Positions 61,137 to 64,000 of a stretch of DNA of 64,000 nucleotides are shown piece by piece. Every line of letters starts with the position of its first letter. Position 1 is the stretch's first letter. The position numbers were made by a program, and so were the translations under genes. Source of the stretch: Planctomycetota bacterium (GTDB taxonomy: Bacteria; Planctomycetota; UBA1135; JADKAF01); contig JADKAF010000001.1 in assembly GCA_016719295.1 (NCBI GenBank), forward strand, positions 4,712,001 through 4,776,000, in the 5' to 3' direction. Below the pieces are notes generated by a model. That model worked only from the letters and a program-made list of their open reading frames with translations. It did no database searches and was not told the origin of the DNA.

Positions 61137-62195
61137 ATGGCGAGCTCGAACTCGGATCCCGCCGCGGCGCGCTTGGGCTTCGTCGTGATCGGACGCAACG
61201 AAGGCGAGCGCCTGCGGCGCTCGCTCGACTCGCTGCGTGGACGCGAGGCTTGGATCGTCTACGTCGACTCCGGATCGACCGACGGCAGTCCGGAGATGGC
61301 CCGCGCCCGCGGCATCTACGTCCACGCTCTCGATCTCTCGCGCCACTTCACCGCGGGGCGCGCGCGGAACGAGGGGTTCGAGAAGCTCTGCGAGCTCCAT
61401 CCCGACGTCGAGCTCGTGCAGTTCCTCGACGGCGACTGCGAGGTCTTCGCGGAGTGGATCCCGCGCGCGATGGAGTTCCTGCGCGCGCGCCCCGATGTGG
61501 CGATCGTCGCCGGTCGACGGCGCGAGCGCTTCCCGCAGGCGACGATCTACAACTTGCTCTGCGATCTCGAATGGAACACGCCCATCGCGGAGCAGACGGC
61601 GGTCGGCGGCGATGCCATGATGCGCGCCGAGGTGATGCGCGCCTCGGGCGGCTATCACCCGGGATTGATCGGCGGCGAGGAGCCCGATCTCTGCGTGCGC
61701 GTGCGAAAGCTCGGCTGGAACGTCGCGCGTATCGACGCTGACATGACCCTGCACGACGTCGCGATGAGTCGCTTCGGCCAATGGTGGAAGCGCGCGATCC
61801 GCGCGGGTCACGCCGCGGCGAACGGCTGGCTCATGCATGGGGGTACGCGGGAGTACGGCTATCGCAAGCGCTGCTCGAGCGCGCTCTTCTGGGCAGCTCT
61901 GGCGCCGCTGATCGCGCTGACGGCGCTGATGGGCACCCTGCTCTGCGGGCAGCCGCTCTTCCTCGCGCTGCTCGCTTCGCTACCGCTTCTGTACGCCGTA
62001 CCGTTCTATCGCGCGCGCCGCTGGCGCATCCACCGCGGCGACCCTCCGGCGCACGCGTCCCTCTATGCGGCAGCCTGCCTCGTGGGCAAGTGGCCCGAGG
62101 CCCTCGGCGTCCTCGGCGTGTGGAAGGATCGCTTGCTCGGCCGCAACCCGCGTTGGATCGAGTACAAGGACGTCGTGCCGCTCGAGCCGCGCTGA
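61137..62195 (+). CDS. GT2-family glycosyltransferase with C-terminal membrane segments
   Basis: A 352-aa GT-A enzyme. GFVVIGRNEGERLRRSLDSL and VYVDSGSTDGS begin the nucleotide-binding half. FLDGDCEVF supplies the DxD motif. VGGDAMMRAEV and GGEEPDLCVRVR follow. Near the C-terminus are one or two membrane segments (FWAALAPLIALTALMGTLL and FLALLASLPLLYAVPF). It starts 2 nt after the SGNH gene. Its part is chain building or modification at the membrane. Confidence 0.88.
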   Translation: MASSNSDPAAARLGFVVIGRNEGERLRRSLDSLRGREAWIVYVDSGSTDGSPEMARARGIYVHALDLSRHFTAGRARNEGFEKLCELHPDVELVQFLDGDCEVFAEWIPRAMEFLRARPDVAIVAGRRRERFPQATIYNLLCDLEWNTPIAEQTAVGGDAMMRAEVMRASGGYHPGLIGGEEPDLCVRVRKLGWNVARIDADMTLHDVAMSRFGQWWKRAIRAGHAAANGWLMHGGTREYGYRKRCSSALFWAALAPLIALTALMGTLLCGQPLFLALLASLPLLYAVPFYRARRWRIHRGDPPAHASLYAAACLVGKWPEALGVLGVWKDRLLGRNPRWIEYKDVVPLEPR

Positions 62196-62209
62196 CGCGC
62201 GCTCAGCGC
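62189..62209. terminator. Bidirectional hairpin carrying both stop codons
   Basis: A perfect 7-bp stem, GCGCTGA / TCAGCGC, with loop CGCGCGC. The GT2 stop lies in one arm and the stop of the convergent GT-C-type gene in the other. The intergenic gap is only 7 nt. Confidence 0.5.
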
Positions 62210-63780
62210 TCCGAACGGCGTCGCAACGCGCCCACGTTCGCCTCGGGATCGAAGTGCGCGACCTCGAAGGCGCTCGCGATCACTGGCGACTTCATCCAGT
62301 CGCGCATCGCGGGATACCAATCGGCGAGGAACTCGATCGGCGAGGCCACGACGTATTCGTGCAGCCGGCGTTGGATCAGCGCTTCGTAGGCGCCGGGGTT
62401 CACCTTGCCGTCGAGGTTCATCGTGCGGTCGTGGAAGAAGCCGACGGTGCCGGTCTGCACCGCGCCGACCCACGCTTGCTCCGGCACGTTGGCCTGCACC
62501 CAGCGTACGACTTCGAAGTGCGCGTGGTCGCCGTGAGCCAAGTGGTTGCGCGCGGTGACTCCGCCGACGAGGAGTACGAGGCTCGCGGCCGTCGCCGGAG
62601 CCGCCCACCCCGCGCCGCAGCGCGCGAGCGCGCGCACGATGAGCACGCACATCGGCAACATCAGCCAGGGTGCGAGCGGGAAGAAGTAGCGCGGCAGGAA
62701 CCAGCCCGCGCCGAAGAAGAGTCCGTAGAACGCGGCGAGCCCGCCGCTGAAGACCCCGAGCAGCGCGAGGAGGCGCCGCTCCGGACCGCGGAGCTGCGGC
62801 CAGATCCGCAAGAGCAGCGCGAGCCCTCCCAGGACGATCAGCGCCGCCACGTAGGGCATCCACGCTGTGTGCTGCACGCCGATCGGGATCGGTACGATCG
62901 CGATCAAGTACTCGACCCAGATGATGGGCATCTCCGCCAAGTTGCCTGCGAAGCTCCCCGTCAAGCTCTCGGCGCGGCCGCTGACAGGCACGATGTGGCC
63001 GAAGTTGGCGTAGTTGAAGACGAGCCAAGGCGAAGCGACGGCGATCGAGACGAGCCCAGTCACCGTCGTGCGCGTCAGGCGTAGCGGCAAGGTCTCCCGC
63101 GGATCCGCGCGCGGGGCGAAGCCCTGCACGAGGCAAGCGCCCGCGATGAGGAAGATCGCGTCGTTCCGCACCAGGAAGGCGAGGCCGAGGAGCACGCCGA
63201 AGAGGATGGAGCGCCGCCAGGAGAGGGAGGAGCGGGTGTCGATCGCGATGCCCGCGACCAGCAGCGCGATGCAGCCGTAGGCGCCGGTCTCGAGGCAGTT
63301 CATCGAGTGCGGCAGCGCGACCGGGCTGGCGAAGCTGAGCGCTGCCACGAGCTGCGCGATGCTCCGCCCTTGCGGCCGGCCCTCGAGCAGGTGCGCGAAG
63401 GAGCGGTAGCAGATCCAGGCCATGGCTCCGGAGAGCGCGAGCTGGAAAAGCAGGACCAACGCGACCCCGAGCTCCTTCTCCCCGCCGGACAGGGCGAAGA
63501 AGCAGGACCAGATCAGCGTGGTAAGCGGCTGGGTTCCGTTGGTCGGGATCTCGCCGGAGGCCGTGCTGAAGCCGTTGCCGATCGCGAGGTTCCTCGCGAT
63601 CGTCAGCATGAGGTAGCCGTCCTCGGTGGGGTAGCGCTGCAGGAAGCGGCTCCCTCCTTCGAAGAAGGGCAGCACGCGCGCGAACGCTCCGAGCGCGTAG
63701 AAGCAGAGGCATACGCGCGCGATCAGGCGCTCGAGACGAGCGGGCTCGCTCGCGGAGGGCGCGGTCGACGAAGAGCTCAT
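62203..63780 (-). CDS. GT-C-type polytopic glycosyltransferase
   Basis: A 525-aa integral membrane protein with about ten hydrophobic segments. The loop after TM1, RYPTEDGYLMLTIARNLAIGNG with Glu-Asp, is the first extracytoplasmic catalytic loop of GT-C (PMT/ArnT/GT39-GT83-like) enzymes that use lipid-linked sugars. The C-terminal 110 residues are soluble. ATG 63780 is chosen as it leads into the first TM after a short Ser-rich stretch; the open upstream frame has no sense. It may transfer sugar to the exported polymer or to a protein. It converges with the GT2. Confidence 0.78.
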   Translation of the reverse strand: MSSSSTAPSASEPARLERLIARVCLCFYALGAFARVLPFFEGGSRFLQRYPTEDGYLMLTIARNLAIGNGFSTASGEIPTNGTQPLTTLIWSCFFALSGGEKELGVALVLLFQLALSGAMAWICYRSFAHLLEGRPQGRSIAQLVAALSFASPVALPHSMNCLETGAYGCIALLVAGIAIDTRSSLSWRRSILFGVLLGLAFLVRNDAIFLIAGACLVQGFAPRADPRETLPLRLTRTTVTGLVSIAVASPWLVFNYANFGHIVPVSGRAESLTGSFAGNLAEMPIIWVEYLIAIVPIPIGVQHTAWMPYVAALIVLGGLALLLRIWPQLRGPERRLLALLGVFSGGLAAFYGLFFGAGWFLPRYFFPLAPWLMLPMCVLIVRALARCGAGWAAPATAASLVLLVGGVTARNHLAHGDHAHFEVVRWVQANVPEQAWVGAVQTGTVGFFHDRTMNLDGKVNPGAYEALIQRRLHEYVVASPIEFLADWYPAMRDWMKSPVIASAFEVAHFDPEANVGALRRRSER

Positions 63781-64000
63781 GCGTGATGGCGAAGGGCGCG
63801 GCGCGTTGCGGCGGGACGATGTGGCACCACGAGGTCCCGACGCGCTCGCCTTGCCACGGAAGCTAGCACATCCCAAACTACGCCGCCTCTCGAGCGGCTC
63901 GCGCGAGATGGACCCAGCCGACGGAGGAGCATCGGCGGCGCACCGAGCCACGCTGGAAGGAAGCTGCGGGAAGGAAAGAACTTCGCATGGCCGGCACCTC

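Noticed and set aside
1..64000. CRISPR arrays, rRNA, tRNA, riboswitches, intact insertion sequences
   Set aside because: None was recognised by eye. Direct repeats with regular spacing were not seen, and no T-loop-like GGTTCGAxxCC with a matching cloverleaf was found. A covariance-model scan would be needed to exclude small RNAs.

Overview
The window is a high-GC bacterial chromosome segment with small, tightly packed genes. Its gene content best fits a Planctomycetota-like organism. The signs are an ECF sigma factor followed directly by a Ser/Thr kinase, a second Ser/Thr kinase carrying a C-terminal sulfatase-modifying-factor-like domain, a secreted sulfatase, a GH29 fucosidase, and large secreted beta-helix and SBBP-repeat proteins. 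This taxonomic call is an inference from gene content. No rRNA or tRNA gene was recognised to confirm it.

Region 1 (1-13.3 kb) is housekeeping and assorted metabolism. It holds a left-edge metallopeptidase, a small hypothetical gene, dapF overlapping an M48 peptidase, gyrA, an overlapping pair (a degenerate amidohydrolase and an SAHH-like protein), a PLP aminotransferase and a methyltransferase.

Region 2 (13.4-36.8 kb) is transport, respiration, secretion and signalling. It holds a dicarboxylate/amino-acid symporter with a PDZ-like insertion, NDH-2, a secreted beta-helix protein, the sigma-kinase pair, a lipoprotein, an SBBP-repeat protein, a PQQ-type propeller, a sulfatase, a free-standing PASTA-like membrane protein, the kinase/SUMF fusion, a fucosidase, an AlkB-like dioxygenase flanked by palindromes, and an AAA_14/DUF4143 ATPase.

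Region 3 (36.8-64 kb) is a cell-surface polymer plus natural-product locus. A five-gene minus-strand operon (asnB-type amidotransferase, GT2, WecG/TagA transferase, Sfp-type PPTase, NRPS) has 4-nt start/stop overlaps at every junction and ends at an intrinsic terminator. The NRPS adenylation domain contains an inserted MupA-type luciferase-like monooxygenase. Next come a small PEP-CTERM-like tagged protein, a Wza/Wzz/CpsD-like export set, an initiating sugar transferase with a GGDEF-like N-terminus, a GT4, and a type I PKS with the order KS-AT-KR-DH-ACP-TE. An SGNH/AlgX-like protein, a GT2 and a GT-C-type membrane protein complete it. The simplest joint reading is synthesis and export of a polysaccharide decorated or co-produced with a lipid/peptide moiety made by the NRPS and PKS, both of which the PPTase could activate.

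Both megasynthases are split by small frameshifts, at about 39,746-39,752 (a CG run) and 56,158-56,161 (a G run). Whether these are real mutations or assembly indels cannot be decided from the sequence alone.
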